7,295 nt of DNA. Origin: Chloroflexota bacterium (lineage in GTDB: Bacteria; Chloroflexota; Anaerolineae; Anaerolineales; UBA4823). Shown one piece after another: positions 6,051 through 7,295 of this stretch. The translations under genes were made by a program, and so were the position numbers. The notes beneath the pieces were generated by a model. The model ran no database searches, was not told the DNA's origin, and was given only the letters and a program-made list of their open reading frames with translations. The stretch lies in the NCBI GenBank assembly GCA_017860725.1, contig JAGDMX010000218.1, positions 1 through 7,295 of the forward strand, read 5' to 3'. The stretch's first letter is position 1. Every line of letters begins with the position of its first letter.

Positions 6051-7238
6051 ATGATGAAAGCAACCCGTCAACAAATCAAAGAACATAACACCAACCTGGT
6101 ATTAAAGACCATCTATGAGCACGACAATATCAGCCGTGCCGAGACCGCCCGCCTCACCGGGTTGACCCGCACCACTGTCTCCGAGATTGTCTCTGGCTTG
6201 ATCGCCGATGGCCTGGTGGCTGAGGTTGGCCTGGGCGAGCCGAGTGGCGGCAAACCGCCAATCCAGATTAGCCTGGTTGCCGGCGCCCGTCAGATTGCCT
6301 GCCTCGATCTCAGCAATGACGAACTGCATGGTGCCCTGGTCGATCTGCGCGGCCAGATCCTGTTGCGTGAGTATATTCCGCTGGAGCACCGTATGGGAGA
6401 CTCTGCTCTGGAACGCGTCCTCCACCTCGTAGAGCTTCTCACAAAGGCTGCTACTGCGCCGTTATTGGGCATCGGTATTGGCACACCGGGTCTGGTCGAC
6501 TCTCATCAGGGCATCATCCACCAGGCAGTCAACCGCGGTTGGATCGACCTGCCCTTGGAGCATCTGGTGACAGAATGTTGCTCCGCACCGGTGTACGTTA
6601 CGAATGACAGCCAGGCGGCTGCTCTGGGAGAATACACCTTTGGCAGCCAGCGCGCTGCGCTGAACCTGGTTGTCGTCAAGGCCGGGGAGGGGATTGGCTC
6701 GGGGATTGTTCTCAATGGTGAGCTTTTTCATGGGGATGGCTTCAGCGCCGGTGAAATCGGCCACTTGGTGGTTGAATGTGATGGTCTCCTGTGCAGTTGT
6801 GGCAATTATGGCTGCCTGGAGACCGTGATCGGAAAACGCGCCCTGCTCGCACAGGCTCAGGCGCTTGCCTTACAGCATCCGGAATCTATGTTTGCCAATT
6901 TGATGAACGGCAGCGACCGCCTGCGCCTGGACCACCTCATTCAAGCTCATCAGCAAGACGACCCGCTGGCTATCGAGCTGGTTGCTCGCTCTGGTAGCTA
7001 CCTGGGTGCGGCGATTGCCAACTTGGTCGGTATTCTCAATATCAAAACCATCGTCGTTTCCGGTTACCTGGCCAGGTTCGGCGAGCCGCTGATTGAGGCG
7101 GCGCATGCCGAGGCGCTGAGAAGGGTTCTCCCGGCTATGGCCGGGGAGACCTCTCTTTCCCTCTCCACCCTGGGTGATGACGATGTCATCCTCGGAGTTG
7201 CGGCCCTGGTTTTGCAGCAAGAGCTCGGGCTGCCCTGA
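6051..7238 (+). CDS. ROK-family transcriptional regulator (NagC/Mlc/XylR type)
   Basis: A 395-residue protein, typical in length for ROK repressors. The N-terminus carries a winged helix-turn-helix (about 15-60) with ISRAETARLTGLTRTTVSEIVSGLIADGLV. The rest is the ROK sugar-binding fold: GTPGLVD (144-150), TNDSQAAALGEYTFG (184-198) with the acidic residue D186, EIGH (235-238), and the zinc-binding CSCGNYGC motif (C248, C250, C255 with H238). The nucleotide-binding DxGGT loop of ROK kinases is replaced by DLSND (86-90), so it is a regulator and probably not a kinase. It would sense a sugar or sugar phosphate; which one cannot be told from sequence. Starts at 6051 or 6054 (ATGATG) are both possible; neither has a Shine-Dalgarno, the preceding bases being pyrimidine-rich (cctcctcgcc). 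A further gene appears to start 24 bases downstream, presumably its target operon. Confidence 0.95.
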   Translation: MMKATRQQIKEHNTNLVLKTIYEHDNISRAETARLTGLTRTTVSEIVSGLIADGLVAEVGLGEPSGGKPPIQISLVAGARQIACLDLSNDELHGALVDLRGQILLREYIPLEHRMGDSALERVLHLVELLTKAATAPLLGIGIGTPGLVDSHQGIIHQAVNRGWIDLPLEHLVTECCSAPVYVTNDSQAAALGEYTFGSQRAALNLVVVKAGEGIGSGIVLNGELFHGDGFSAGEIGHLVVECDGLLCSCGNYGCLETVIGKRALLAQAQALALQHPESMFANLMNGSDRLRLDHLIQAHQQDDPLAIELVARSGSYLGAAIANLVGILNIKTIVVSGYLARFGEPLIEAAHAEALRRVLPAMAGETSLSLSTLGDDDVILGVAALVLQQELGLP

Positions 7239-7262
7239 TAGTTCATTGCATGTGAGGCGCGC

Positions 7263-7295
7263 ATGATCGATCAGAGTCAAACGAAGGATGTCTGG
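7263..7295 (+). CDS. Start of an unidentified gene (11 codons, runs off the right edge)
   Basis: An ATG at 7263 preceded by GAGG at 7254-7257 (five-base spacer) opens a frame without stops to the window end, reading MIDQSQTKDVW. This is too short to assign a family. It begins 24 bases after the ROK regulator's stop on the same strand, so the two are likely cotranscribed. Genes in this position after a ROK regulator often encode sugar kinases, glycosidases or sugar transport proteins, but nothing here decides which. Confidence 0.55.
   Translation, partial: MIDQSQTKDVW

Overview
The window looks like a chromosomal stretch of a moderately GC-rich bacterium. My tentative placement is Chloroflexota (Anaerolineae-like), from recalled resemblance of two small membrane proteins to families seen there. 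That placement is an impression and was not tested.

Positions 1-4700 (minus strand) hold one efflux operon. It has a near-ideal sigma-70 promoter overlapped by a perfect 38-bp palindrome, then a TetR-family regulator, an ABC-2 permease, a HlyD/YbhG-type membrane fusion protein (MFP), and two ABC ATPases that overlap by ATGA. The second ATPase runs off the left edge. The gene set matches the E. coli cecR-ybhGFSR type of exporter, but the order differs and the double ATPase (fused in YbhF) is split into two genes. A second permease probably lies beyond the left edge. The MFP gene is broken by an exact 22-bp tandem duplication; removing one copy restores a 454-residue protein that ends in an ATGA overlap with the next gene. 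The two ATPases show complementary defects (a missing H-loop histidine in one, a degenerate signature in the other), which suggests a heterodimer with one degenerate ATP site.

Positions 4779-5937 (minus strand) hold a 149-residue two-helix membrane protein of unknown function, possibly leaderless, then a 73-residue membrane protein and a pterin-4a-carbinolamine dehydratase. They end at a strong intrinsic terminator that separates them from the efflux operon.

Positions 5978-7295 (plus strand) hold a ROK-family transcriptional regulator read divergently from a consensus promoter, with an inverted repeat at the predicted start of transcription. Just after it, the first 11 codons of another gene reach the right edge, so the regulator probably heads an operon, likely for sugar use.

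I found no wholly new system. The strongest observations are the duplication that disrupts the MFP, the promoter/operator architecture of the efflux operon, and the paired asymmetry of its two ATPases. No tRNA, rRNA, CRISPR array or insertion sequence was seen.
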